DNA of 64,000 nucleotides from Kitasatospora setae KM-6054 (lineage in GTDB: Bacteria > Actinomycetota > Actinomycetes > Streptomycetales > Streptomycetaceae), in assembly GCF_000269985.1 (NCBI RefSeq), contig NC_016109.1, forward strand, positions 8,273,001 to 8,337,000. The letters are read 5' to 3'. Below are positions 44,059 through 52,327 of this stretch, piece after piece (the stretch's first letter is position 1; each line of letters opens with the position of its first letter). Position numbers and translations under genes: made by a program. The notes under the pieces are model-generated. The model had not been told where the DNA came from. It saw nothing but the letters and a program-made list of their open reading frames with translations, and made no database searches.

Positions 44059-44503
44059 GGGCTACGGTGCCCCTGTGTCCACCGAATCCCGCTCCGGGCC
44101 TCGTCCCGGGCCCCGCTCCGGATCCCGCTCCGGATCCCCCGGGCTCCCCGAAGCCTCCGAGGTTCCCGAACTCCCCGAGCTGCCCGAGCTGCCCGAATGC
44201 GGGGTGGCCCGGTTCCTGGTCCTGCTCGAAGGGCCCTGGGCCACGCTGATCGTGCGTGAACTGCTGCACGGCCCGCACCGCTTCACCGAGCTGCGCGAGG
44301 CGCTCCCCCGGATCAGCCCGCACACCCTCACCAGCCGCCTGCGCCGGTTCGAGGCGCACGGCCTGGTCGTCCGCACGGCCTACCCCGAGATCCCGCCGCG
44401 GGTGGAGTACCGGCTCACCCCGCTGGGGGAGCGCCTCGGGCCGGTCCTCCAGGCGATGTCCGACTGGGCGACCTCGATCCCCGACCCCGTGCGGGGTCGC
44501 TAG
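44057..44503 (+). CDS. HxlR-family transcriptional regulator
   Basis: 148 aa from ATG 44057, or 142 aa from GTG 44075, which may be the true start because the ATG lies inside the operator. A disordered Ser/Gly/Pro and PELPELPE repeat N-terminus precedes the winged helix (CGVARFLVLLEGPWATLIVRELL, FTELREALPRISPHTLTSRLRRF, GLVVRTAYPEIPPRVEYRLTPLG). The Cys in the first helix is the redox-sensitive position of many HxlR proteins. Probably represses the divergent oxidoreductase and itself. Confidence 0.88.
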   Translation: MGYGAPVSTESRSGPRPGPRSGSRSGSPGLPEASEVPELPELPELPECGVARFLVLLEGPWATLIVRELLHGPHRFTELREALPRISPHTLTSRLRRFEAHGLVVRTAYPEIPPRVEYRLTPLGERLGPVLQAMSDWATSIPDPVRGR

Positions 44504-44512
44504 AGTCGGGAC

Positions 44513-45088
44513 ATGAGCGAGCAGCAGGCGGAGCAGGCGGTACGGGCACCGTTCGGGAACTTCCCGCGGGTGCGGCGGGCGGTGGACGCGGCGGCGGAGC
44601 TGGCGCCGCCGGTGGCCGCGCTGCTGGCTGGGTGGGACGCCGGGCTGGCCCGGCAGGTGCTGTACGTCGACACCGATCCGGAGCTGGCCGACACCGCCGT
44701 GTTCTGCGCCGCGTACGACGTCCCGGCCGAGGCGTCCGCGAACTGCGTGGTGGTCGCGGCGAAGCGCGGCGGGGAGACCACGCTGGCCGCCGGACTCGTC
44801 CTGGCCACCACCCGGCTCGACGTCAACAAGGCGGTGCGCGGTCACCTGGGCGCGCGCAAGGTCTCGTTCGCGCCGATGGACACCGCCGTCGGCGAGAGCG
44901 GCATGGAGTACGGCGGCATCACCCCCGTCGGCCTGCCCGCCCCCTGGCCGCTGCTGGTCGACGCGGCCGTCGCCGCCGCCCCGTACGTCCTGGTCGGCAG
45001 CGGTCGGCGGCGCGGCAAGCTGATCCTGCCCGGCGCGGTCGCCGCCGCGCTGCCCGGAGCCCGGGTGCTGGAGGGCCTGGCCGGCTGA
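44513..45088 (+). CDS. YbaK/ProX-type aminoacyl-tRNA deacylase
   Basis: 191 aa. The YbaK fold is shown by SANCVVVAAKRGGETTLAAGLV, TTRLDVNKAVRGHLGARKVSFA (the conserved Lys of the active site) and GGITPVGLPAPWPLLVD followed by YVLVGSGRRRGKLILPG. The family hydrolyses mischarged tRNA such as Cys- or Ala-tRNA(Pro). It starts 9 bp after the HxlR stop and may be read from the same transcript. Confidence 0.87.
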   Translation: MSEQQAEQAVRAPFGNFPRVRRAVDAAAELAPPVAALLAGWDAGLARQVLYVDTDPELADTAVFCAAYDVPAEASANCVVVAAKRGGETTLAAGLVLATTRLDVNKAVRGHLGARKVSFAPMDTAVGESGMEYGGITPVGLPAPWPLLVDAAVAAAPYVLVGSGRRRGKLILPGAVAAALPGARVLEGLAG

Positions 45089-45238
45089 GAACGGGACCCG
45101 GGGCAGGGACCAAGGGGACCAAGAGGCCCGGGTCGGCGGGAACATCGAGCGGCTGCCGGGGGTTGGACCGGATGGTCCCCGTGGGGCGGTGCCCCGGGCG
45201 GGACGAGTCGAGGTACGGATGCGAGGAGTGAGTACGAG

Positions 45239-45745
45239 ATGACCACTGACCGGGCTGTCCTGGCCGGCGGCTGCTTCTGGGGCATGCAGGAGCTGATCCG
45301 CAAACTCCCCGGCGTCGAGTCGACCCGCACCGGCTACACCGGCGGTCAGAACGCGCACGCCACCTACCGAAACCACCCCGGCCACGCCGAGGCACTGGAG
45401 ATCGTCTACGACCCGGAGCGGATCAGCTACCGGACGCTGCTGGAGTACTTCTTCCAGATCCACGACCCGAGCACCCTGGACCGGCAGGGCAACGACATCG
45501 GCAGCAGCTACCGCTCCGCGATCTTCTACACGGACGAGGCCCAGCGCGCCACCGCCCTCGACACCATCGCGGACATCGACGCCAGCGGCCTGTGGCCCGG
45601 CAAGGCGGTCACCGAGGTGGTGCCGGTCGGCGACTTCTGGGAGGCCGAGCCCGAGCACCAGGACTACCTGCAGCACTACCCCAACGGCTACACCTGCCAC
45701 TACCCGCGCCCCGGGTGGAAGCTCCCGGCACGCGAAGGCGCCTGA
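45239..45745 (+). CDS. msrA: Peptide methionine sulfoxide reductase A
   Basis: 168 aa. The active site GGCFWGMQE has catalytic Cys12; GVESTRTGYTGG, NHPGHAEALEIVYDP and FWEAEPEHQDYLQHYP are family blocks. It reduces methionine-S-sulfoxide in oxidised proteins. The C-terminus ends without a clear resolving cysteine beyond TCHYPRP. ATG at 45239 is preceded by GAGGAGTG; 150 bp upstream are noncoding. Confidence 0.93.
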   Translation: MTTDRAVLAGGCFWGMQELIRKLPGVESTRTGYTGGQNAHATYRNHPGHAEALEIVYDPERISYRTLLEYFFQIHDPSTLDRQGNDIGSSYRSAIFYTDEAQRATALDTIADIDASGLWPGKAVTEVVPVGDFWEAEPEHQDYLQHYPNGYTCHYPRPGWKLPAREGA

Positions 45746-46029
45746 GGGCGGCCCGGTGGGCGGTCAGCCGGGCAGCAGGACGGACGGGCGGCGGCCACCG
45801 GTTCCTCCGGCGGCCGCCGCCCGTCGGCGTGTCCGGCGCCGGGAGCGCCCCGACCCGGCCGTCCGACCGGGCTGACCGGGCTGACCGGCGGTCCTGTGGC
45901 GGCACGCCGAGCGCTCCGCTGCTGAACCGGAACCGGAGTAGTAGCCGGAGCCGGAGCCGGAACCGCCCGGGCCCGCCACCGAGGGGCGGCTCGCCGTGGA
46001 ACGCCCTGACCGCCCTCGCCCGCCCCCGG
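45746..46029. other. Gap between msrA and the P-loop kinase gene
   Basis: 284 bp with no supported gene. It contains degenerate GGAGCCGGAGCCGGAACC-type triplet/hexamer repeats around 45925-45970. Confidence 0.45.
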
Positions 46030-46578
46030 TCAGCCGGGGAGCACCGGGGCGGCCAGCAGCGGGGCGAGGCGTCGGGTGACCGTGGCCGGGTCGACCCGGT
46101 CGTTGGTGTCGACGGCCAGCAGCGGGCCGCCGAGCCGCAGGGGGCCGGGGAAGGTGGCGCGGATGACGGCGACGCGTTCGGCGACCTGCTCGGGGCTCTG
46201 CCGCCGGTCGAGGTGGCCGGGGTGGCGGGTGCGGGCCTGGAAGCGTTCGGCGGCGAGGGCGGGGTCGCAGTCGCAGAAGACCTCGACGAGTCGGCCGCCC
46301 AGTTCCCGCAGGCGCGCGGGTGCCGTCTCGTGGTGCCACCAGTTGTCCAGCACGGCTCCCCGGGTGCGGGCCGCCAGGCGGAACAGGACGTCGTCGCCGG
46401 CGCGGCTCAGGCGGCGGCGCCAGTCGTGGTCCCCGACGCCCAGCGAGTCGTAGAGCGATTCGAGGATCTCGTCCTTGTCGAGGAGCGGCAGCCCCAGCTC
46501 CTCGGCGAGAGCCCGGGCCAGGGTGCTCTTCCCGCTGGCCGGAAGTCCGGAGACGATCACGAAGGTTCTGTCGGTCAC
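46030..46578 (-). CDS. AAA/P-loop small-molecule kinase
   Basis: 182 aa with GTG start. The P-loop GLPASGKSTLARAL, a downstream LLDKDEILESLYD (substrate side), and a lid-like arginine region RFQARTRHPGHLDRR are consistent with the AAA_33 / chloramphenicol- or gluconate-kinase-like group. The substrate is not predictable. Start may be further upstream (frame open to 46623). Confidence 0.78.
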   Translation of the reverse strand: MTDRTFVIVSGLPASGKSTLARALAEELGLPLLDKDEILESLYDSLGVGDHDWRRRLSRAGDDVLFRLAARTRGAVLDNWWHHETAPARLRELGGRLVEVFCDCDPALAAERFQARTRHPGHLDRRQSPEQVAERVAVIRATFPGPLRLGGPLLAVDTNDRVDPATVTRRLAPLLAAPVLPG

Positions 46579-46754
46579 GGCACCATCCTGGCCCGTCCTC
46601 GGACCGGTACGCACCGCGCCCACCCCAAGGGCCTTCCTGCCACCGGCCTTTGGGAGCCGGGGGGCAGGGCCGGTCGGCGTCTGCGCAGTGCGGCGGACAG
46701 GTGGACGCCGGCGCCGGGCGCGGCGGTGGCGACGTGTCCGGTGGTGATCTCGTC

Positions 46755-46781
46755 GGCGTGGTGGGCGTGGTGGGCGTGGTG
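46755..46781. repeat. Three 9-bp tandem repeats at the TetR 3' end
   Basis: GGCGTGGTG three times, directly downstream of the TetR stop codon (46784). Confidence 0.85.
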
Positions 46782-46783
46782 GT

Positions 46784-47374
46784 TCAGGTGCCGGCGCGGG
46801 CGCGGAGGAGGGCGTCGAGGGAGTCGACGATCCAGTCCCAGGACTGCTGGGGGTCGACCGGGGTGTGGGCGAAGCCGCCGGCCGCCTCCAGGCCGATGTA
46901 GCCGTGGAAGACGCTGCCGAGCAGCCGGACCGCGTGGGTCTGGTCGGGTTCGGGGAGGTGGTAACCGCGCAGGATGGCCCGGGTGAGGTGGGCGTGGCGG
47001 GGGGCGGCGCTGGCGGCGGCGGTCTGCGGGTCGAGGCGGAGGCGGGTGGCGTCGTAGCGGCCGGGGTGCTCCCGGGCGTAGCCGCGGTACGCCTCGGCGA
47101 AGGCGGCCAGCGCGTCGCGGCCGGAGCGGCCGGCGAGGGCGTCGGTGGCCCGGTCGGCGAGTTCGGCGAGGGCCAGCAGGGCGATCCGGACCTTGAGGTC
47201 GTGCGAGCTCTTGACGTGCGAGTAGAGGCTGGCCACCTTCACGTCGAAGCGGCGGGCCAGCTCGGTCACCGTGACCTGCTCGAACCCGACCTCGTCGGCG
47301 AGCTCGGCGCCCGCCCGGGCCAGTACCTCGGGGGTCAGACCTGCGCGTGCCACGGCGTCCACCCGTCCCTTCAT
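46784..47374 (-). CDS. TetR-family regulator
   Basis: 196 aa. N-terminal helix-turn-helix FEQVTVTELARRFDVKVASLYSHVKSSHDLKVRIA, then an all-helical ligand domain with the WHG-type end (SVFHGYIGLEAAGGFAH). Divergent from the FBP-domain gene, with a perfect 25-bp palindrome 72 bp from its own start, so it probably represses both genes. Confidence 0.9.
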   Translation of the reverse strand: MKGRVDAVARAGLTPEVLARAGAELADEVGFEQVTVTELARRFDVKVASLYSHVKSSHDLKVRIALLALAELADRATDALAGRSGRDALAAFAEAYRGYAREHPGRYDATRLRLDPQTAAASAAPRHAHLTRAILRGYHLPEPDQTHAVRLLGSVFHGYIGLEAAGGFAHTPVDPQQSWDWIVDSLDALLRARAGT

Positions 47375-47445
47375 GCGTTCGTACGTTCGTTCACCGTTCG
47401 GCGGTGCCTGCCGGTGACGGCCGGTGCTTCCTGGGGAGATTATCC

Positions 47446-47470
47446 ATTTGCCTAAACGACTTAGGCAAAT
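47446..47470. promoter_or_regulatory. TetR operator palindrome
   Basis: ATTTGCCTAA-N5-TTAGGCAAAT is a perfect 10-bp inverted repeat located 15 bp before the GTG of the FBP gene, in the divergent gap with the TetR gene. Confidence 0.85.
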
Positions 47471-47484
47471 TAGCGTGGTGTTTC

Positions 47485-47994
47485 GTGAGAGAGCTGACCG
47501 ACCCCGAGATCCGCGCCGCGTTCCTGAACTGCTCCAAGGGCGAGGCGAAGCGGCTGAACCTTCCCCGTGAGCTGGCCGAACAGCCCTGGCCGGAGCTGGA
47601 CTTCCTCGGCTGGCGCGACCCGCAGGCCCCCGACCGGGCGTACCTCGTCACCGAGCTGGACGGCCGCCCGCAGGCCGTCGTCCTGCGCGCCTCCTCCGGT
47701 GCGTCCTGGCAGCCGCGCCGGAGCATCTGCTCGCTGTGCGTCACCACCCACACCGGCGGGGTCTCGCTGCTGGTCGCCCCGCTGGCCGGTCCCGCCGGGC
47801 GGCAGGGCAACTCGGTCGGCGCGTACATGTGCAGCGACCTGGCCTGTTCGCTGTACGTGCGCGGGCTGCGCGAGACCGGCAACCGGATCCACGAGTCGCT
47901 GACGCAGGAGCAGCGGATCGAGCGGATGCGCGGCAACCTGGCCGGCTTCCTGGCGAAGGTGCGCGGGACGGCGGCGGCCGACGCGGAGGGCTGA
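47485..47994 (+). CDS. FBP/FusB-type treble-clef zinc-finger protein
   Basis: 169 aa with GTG start. ELTDPEIRAAFLNCSKGEAKRLNLP opens the FBP domain. The zinc finger is made of CSLC and CSDLAC, with YVRGLRETGNRIHESLTQEQRIERMR after it. This is the actinobacterial relative of the EF-G-binding FusB family, which protects or recycles the ribosome. Regulated by the divergent TetR via the palindrome. Ribosome role here is inference from the family. Confidence 0.85.
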   Translation: MRELTDPEIRAAFLNCSKGEAKRLNLPRELAEQPWPELDFLGWRDPQAPDRAYLVTELDGRPQAVVLRASSGASWQPRRSICSLCVTTHTGGVSLLVAPLAGPAGRQGNSVGAYMCSDLACSLYVRGLRETGNRIHESLTQEQRIERMRGNLAGFLAKVRGTAAADAEG

Positions 47995-48164
47995 ACCGCC
48001 GCGCGGACGAGGCGTGTCGGCCCCGCGCTTTCGCGGAGCCGGCTGTCGAACGGACGGCCAGGACGGCCGAAGGGGCCTCTGCGCCGGGACGACGGGACGT
48101 GTCGAGGGTCCAGTACGTCGCCGGGCGCGAGGCACCTTCCAGGCGGGCTCCGGGGCCGGTGCCG

Positions 48165-48818
48165 TCACTCCGTCCGCAGCACTTCCGCCACCGGCAGCCT
48201 CGCTGCGCCCCGGGCCGGCAGGTAGGCCCCCAGGGCGGCGATCAGGGCGCCGGCCAGGGTCAGCGGCACCAGGGTCGGCCAGTGCCACACGTGCAGCAGG
48301 GAGGCGGGGAGGTCGACCCCGGTGCCGTGCCCGGTGAGCGGGATGACGATCCGGTGCGCGAGCACCCCGAGCGGTACGCCGAGCAGCCCGCCGACCGCGC
48401 CGAGGACCGTCATGGAGGTCACCACCATGGCGATCACCTGGCGCGGGGTCATGCCGATCGACTTGAGCACGCCCAGGTCCCTGCGCCGCTCGCGGGTGCT
48501 CAGCACCACGGTGTTGAGCACCCCGAGGGCGGAGACCGCGATCAGCATCAGGGTGAGCGTCGACACCACGCCGATCACGACCTTCTCCATGGTCTCGACG
48601 CCGCCGTTGACCGAGGCCCCCACCCCGTGGTCCGCCTCGGTGACCGCCGAGGCGTAGGCGGCCGCATCGGTGCCCGGGGCGAGCTGGACGTAGAAGTTCA
48701 CCGCGCGCCGGCCGGGGCTCAGCTTGATGAACCTGTCCCAGTCGAGGCTGGTGACGTCCCAGCCGCCGGAGGACTCGCCGACCACCGTCGCGGGGAGGGG
48801 CCGCCCGTCGGAGTCGTC
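48165..48818 (-). pseudogene. C-terminal half of an FtsX-type ABC permease
   Basis: The remaining sequence has a piece of the extracytoplasmic domain (VNFYVQLAPGTDAAAYASAV), the three FtsX helices (MLIAVSALGVLNTVVLSTRERRRDLGVLKSIGMTPRQV) and the usual PVAEVLRTE end. The N-terminal portion is absent because similarity stops at about 48818, where a response-regulator fragment of opposite strand begins. No ATPase gene is adjacent. Confidence 0.8.
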
Positions 48819-49211
48819 CACAACGCGCTACGGGCCGGCGCCTCGGGCTTCCTGGTCAAGGACATGGCCCTGGACGACATCACGACGGCCGTCCGCGTGG
48901 TGGCCGACGGGGACGCCCTGCTCGCCCCCAAAGTCACCCGCCGCCTGATCGAGGAGTTCACCGCCCGCCCCCGGCCCGCCGCCGCCCGGCCCCCTCAGGA
49001 CCTCCGGGGCATCACCGACCGCGAACGCGAAGTCCTCACCCTGATCGGCCGGGGCCTGTCCAACGCCGAGATCGCCGAAGCCCTCTTCATCACCGCTGCC
49101 ACCGTCAAGGCCTACGTCACCCGCCTGCTGGCCAAGCTCGACGCCCGCGACCGCGTCCACCTCGTCATCACCGCCTACGAACACGGCTTGGTCTCCGCTG
49201 GCCGGCGCTAG
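48819..49211 (+). pseudogene. LuxR-type response regulator lacking its phosphoacceptor half
   Basis: The open sequence begins in the middle of a receiver domain (NALRAGASGFLVKDMALDDI, the last helix region with the conserved Lys) and continues through the linker to an intact LuxR helix-turn-helix (LTDREREVLTLIGRGLSNAEIAEALFITAATVKAYVTRLL equivalent). The phosphorylatable Asp region and start codon are missing. Codon bias is normal, so the loss looks recent. Confidence 0.8.
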
Positions 49212-49335
49212 GCGCGGCACCGGCCTCGCGCCCCGCGCCCCGGCCGACCAGCTGCTCGCCCAAGATCGAGACTAAGCTGCCCGGGACGGTCGGTGCGTCG
49301 ACGAAGCGAGCGGCGCGGGGGAGGGGTGCGGACGG

Positions 49336-50190
49336 ATGGCGAACTTCACGTTGGGCGGGGCGGCGGCCGACACCGACGAGGTGATCGCCGCGTACGACGC
49401 CCTGGAGCGGCGGATCTGGACCGGCCGGGCCGCCGCCTACGCCGCGAGCTTCGCCCGGCTCTGCGCCCGCCCGGTGCCCGACCTGCTCGACGCCGCCGGG
49501 GTCGGCCCCGGCACCGCGCTGCTGGACGTCGGCACCGGAACGGGTGCCGTCGCGGCCGCCGCCTGCGCGCGCGGCGCCCGGGTCACCGCCGTCGACGCCG
49601 AGCCCAGCATGCTCACCGAGGCCCGGCGGAACGCCCCCGGGGCCGCGGTGCACGCCGCGACGCTGCCCGAACTGACTTTCGCCGACCGGACGTTCGACGC
49701 GGTGGTCGGCAACTTCGTGATCAACCACGTCGGGCGGCAGCGCGCCGCCGTCGCCGAACTGCGCCGCGTCCTGCGCCCCGGCGGCCGGCTCGCCCTCACC
49801 ACCTGGGCCACCCCGGCCCCGCGCGGGCAGAGCCTGCTGGGCCGGGCCGTCGAAGCCGCCGGCGCACCCCGCCCCGCGCACCTGCCGCCGGCGCCCGCCG
49901 CGCTGCAGGCCACCGGCAGCCCCGACGGCCTCACCGCGCTGCTCGCCGCCGCCGGCCTGCCCGACGCGCACTGCCGCACGCTGCGCTGGGACCACCGCAC
50001 CACCGTGGAGGAGTGGTGGGCCGGCCCGGCCGGCCGGGTCGCCTTCATCGGCGAGCTGCTGCACCACCAGACGCCGGAGGTCCGGGCCGGGGTCAGGCGC
50101 GAATTCGTCCGCCTCGCCGAGGAGTTCCGCACCGCGGACGGCGCACTGGCCCTCCCGCACGCGGCCCTGCTGGTCTCGGCCCGCCGCTGA
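49336..50190 (+). CDS. Class I SAM-dependent methyltransferase
   Basis: 284 aa. The SAM motif is LLDVGTGTGAVAAAACARG, then VTAVDAEPSML and LRPGGRLALTTWATP. The C-terminal part (TLRWDHRTTVEEWWAGPAGRVAFIGELL) matches small-molecule methyltransferases common in Streptomyces. ATG at 49336 follows GGGGAGGGG. Neighbours do not indicate the substrate. Confidence 0.85.
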   Translation: MANFTLGGAAADTDEVIAAYDALERRIWTGRAAAYAASFARLCARPVPDLLDAAGVGPGTALLDVGTGTGAVAAAACARGARVTAVDAEPSMLTEARRNAPGAAVHAATLPELTFADRTFDAVVGNFVINHVGRQRAAVAELRRVLRPGGRLALTTWATPAPRGQSLLGRAVEAAGAPRPAHLPPAPAALQATGSPDGLTALLAAAGLPDAHCRTLRWDHRTTVEEWWAGPAGRVAFIGELLHHQTPEVRAGVRREFVRLAEEFRTADGALALPHAALLVSARR

Positions 50191-50204
50191 TCGGGGCGGG
50201 CCGC

Positions 50205-50500
50205 CAACGGGCCTTCCGGCCAGGGGAGTTCGCCGGAGAGCCGGGTGTCCGGTGCGCGGAAGCCGATACGGGTGGCGACCCGGCGGGAGGCCGGGACGCG
50301 GGCGTGCCACTGCGGGAGCAGCCCGGCGGCGAGGGCGGGCGCGGGCCAGGTGATCTCGTCCGGCGACGCCTCGTCGCGCTCCGCCGGGCCGACCCGGTCC
50401 GTCAGCGCGCGCAACGCAGGGTGGTCGGCCGGGAGTCGCTCGACGGCGGGCGCGTCCGGGGCGGGCGCGTAGCGGGTCGGTGTGCCCGGCGGCGTCCGGC
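50205..50500 (-). pseudogene. Possible GNAT-like gene remnant
   Basis: One minus frame has good codon bias and reads AVERLPADHPALRALTDRVG and QWHARVPASRRVATRIGFRAP, the latter like the last helix of a GNAT protein. It has no clear start and no stop before running antisense into the methyltransferase gene, so it is probably a truncated gene. Confidence 0.3.
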
Positions 50501-50512
50501 GCGGTGGCCGGG

Positions 50513-51127
50513 TCAGTGGCCGCCCTGCGGGGTCTCGCAGCCGCCCTCCACGTACGCGCCGTGCACCTCGATCCGGGGCGTGGCCGACAGCACGCCCGAC
50601 AGGCACGGCCCGACGCCCGGGACGGAGAACGAGAACCGCACGCCGTCGGCGCTCTGGCCGACCCGGGCCTCCGGGTAGCCGAGGCGGGTCAGCAGGGCCT
50701 TGGCCTGCTCGGGCCCGGCCGGGGGCTGCCGGGCGGCCTCGACGGAGAGCCGCGAGGCGTGCTCGTTGCCCCGGCACTGCTGGAGCGGGGTGATCGAGGT
50801 CATCTTCAGGTACGCGTGGTTCTCGCCGTACTTGGGGTTCTCCGGCTGGTGGCCGCCGGACGAACCGGCGGCGGGCGTGGACGGCGGCATCGTGGCCTCC
50901 TTGCCCGCGCAGGCCGCGGCGACGGCCGGGAAGGCCCGGTCGTGGGCGGCCTCCGCCTGCCGGCGCTGCTCCGCGTACTGCCGCTGGGCCTCTGCCTGCG
51001 CGGAAGTCTGCGCGCCGGGGGCGCCCGAGGATCCGGCGGCGCGGGTGGAGCCGCATCCGGTGAGCCCGCCGAGCAGGGCGGCGACGGCGAGGGTGGCGGC
51101 GGTCGCGGACAGGGTGGGACGTATCAC
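50513..51127 (-). CDS. Secreted lipoprotein of unknown function
   Basis: 204 aa with GTG start and GGAG upstream. The N-terminus is a lipoprotein signal (VAALLGGLTGC, lipobox Cys near residue 25). A short coiled, Gln/Ala-rich segment follows, then a domain containing CAGKEATM, LQQCRGNEHASRLSVEAARQ, GPCLSGVLS and GCETPQGGH; the four mature cysteines could form two disulfides. No family recognised. A GGTC microsatellite lies about 14 bp upstream of its start. Confidence 0.75.
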   Translation of the reverse strand: MIRPTLSATAATLAVAALLGGLTGCGSTRAAGSSGAPGAQTSAQAEAQRQYAEQRRQAEAAHDRAFPAVAAACAGKEATMPPSTPAAGSSGGHQPENPKYGENHAYLKMTSITPLQQCRGNEHASRLSVEAARQPPAGPEQAKALLTRLGYPEARVGQSADGVRFSFSVPGVGPCLSGVLSATPRIEVHGAYVEGGCETPQGGH

Positions 51128-51140
51128 GGTGCGCTGCTCC

Positions 51141-51164
51141 GGTCGGTCGGTCGGTCGGTCGGTC
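51141..51164. repeat. Six GGTC tetranucleotide repeats
   Basis: Perfect (GGTC)6 immediately upstream of the lipoprotein ribosome site, in the 5' leader or promoter. Copy-number slippage could alter spacing. Confidence 0.9.
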
Positions 51165-51291
51165 GGTGGGCGGGGGCGGGCTCCGGGCCCGTCGGGCCGC
51201 CATCGTTTCGTGTGCGGCGTATCGGAGGGAAGAGTACGCGCACTCGACTGAGGGGGCGTCAGCGGGGTCGGGCGGGAGTCGGGTGGCGGGG

Positions 51292-52167
51292 TCAGGGCAG
51301 TCGGGTGGCGGCGCGGAGGGCCGGAAGGTGGTCGGCGAGGAAGGTGTCGACCGTGCGGGCGGGGCGGCCGAGCAGGTCGGGGACGGCGGTGGTGACTTCG
51401 GCGAGGGTGCCGGTGGCGACCTCGCGGAGCAGGGTGGCGAGGTCGGCGGCGAAGGAGGCGGGCAGGCCCTGGGCGGTCAGGGCGGCGGCGACCTCGTCCG
51501 GGGTGAGCGGGAGCAGGTCGACGGGGCGGCCCAGGGCGTGCGCGACCCGGTCGGCCAACTGCCGGTCGGTGAGGGCCTGCGGGCCGGTCAGGACGAAGGA
51601 CTCGCCCGGGCGCGGGGCCCCGGTCAGCAGGACTTCCGCGCACTCGGCGATGTCCCGGCAGTCGAGGTGCGAGACGGGCGCGCCGCCGTAGCGGCCGACC
51701 AGTCGCCCGTCCGGGGTGAAGGCGCCCGGGAGCAGCAGGTTCTGCAGGAAGCCGGACGGCAGCAGCAGCGTCCAGCCCGGGACGGCGGCGGTGAGGCGGC
51801 GGTCGAGGACGCCGTGGGCGCCCTGGGCGAGCCGGCTGCCCGGTTCGGCGTGCCAGACCGAGACCTTCACCACGCGTTCGACGCCCGCCGCCGCGGCCGC
51901 CTCGATGGCGGCGGTGTACTGGCGGACCATCGGCTGCTCCCCGTCCACCGGCACGGCGCCGGGGCCGTTCAGGAACAGCCGGTCGACGCCCGCGAAGGCG
52001 GCGGTCAGCGAGGCCGGGTCGTCGAAGTCGCCGACGGCGTACGGGCAGCCGAGGGCGCGGCCCTTGGCCTCGTCGCGGACCGGGGCGCGGAACTCGGCGC
52101 CCCGGTCGGTGAGGCGGCGGACCAGGTGGCGGCCGATCGAGCCGGTGGCTCCGGTCAGCAGGATCAT
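51292..52167 (-). CDS. NmrA-like NAD(P)-binding protein
   Basis: 291 aa. MILLTGATGSIGRHLVRRL gives the dinucleotide motif; DRLFLNGPGA, VVKVSVWHAE, VSHLDCRDIAECAEVLL and TLLLPSGFLQNLLLPGAF follow, the layout of NmrA/QOR2-type reductases. It is divergent from a TetR regulator and is probably its target. Related in fold but not close to the NmrA-like gene at 43.2 kb. Confidence 0.88.
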   Translation of the reverse strand: MILLTGATGSIGRHLVRRLTDRGAEFRAPVRDEAKGRALGCPYAVGDFDDPASLTAAFAGVDRLFLNGPGAVPVDGEQPMVRQYTAAIEAAAAAGVERVVKVSVWHAEPGSRLAQGAHGVLDRRLTAAVPGWTLLLPSGFLQNLLLPGAFTPDGRLVGRYGGAPVSHLDCRDIAECAEVLLTGAPRPGESFVLTGPQALTDRQLADRVAHALGRPVDLLPLTPDEVAAALTAQGLPASFAADLATLLREVATGTLAEVTTAVPDLLGRPARTVDTFLADHLPALRAATRLP

Positions 52168-52240
52168 GGCGGGTTCTCTCCTCGGCTGGGCGTGCGGGTG
52201 CGGGTGGGGATGCGGGTGTGGAGGGGGCCCCGGGTAAGCT

Positions 52241-52283
52241 GAGGCATCCTCGGTTTCGGCTTAAGTCGAGGATGCCTCGACTT
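52241..52283. promoter_or_regulatory. Double TetR-type operator
   Basis: A 21-bp palindrome, AAGTCGAGG-N3-CCTCGACTT, lies at 52263-52283. A related GAGG-CAT-CCTCG site lies at 52241-52252. The two also form a long inverted repeat with 12-bp perfect arms (52241-52252 and 52267-52278). Located between the divergent TetR and NmrA-like genes. Confidence 0.8.
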
Positions 52284-52327
52284 GTTGTGCGAGGGCAAGT
52301 ACCCACCGGGAAAAGGGAGCTGATGAC

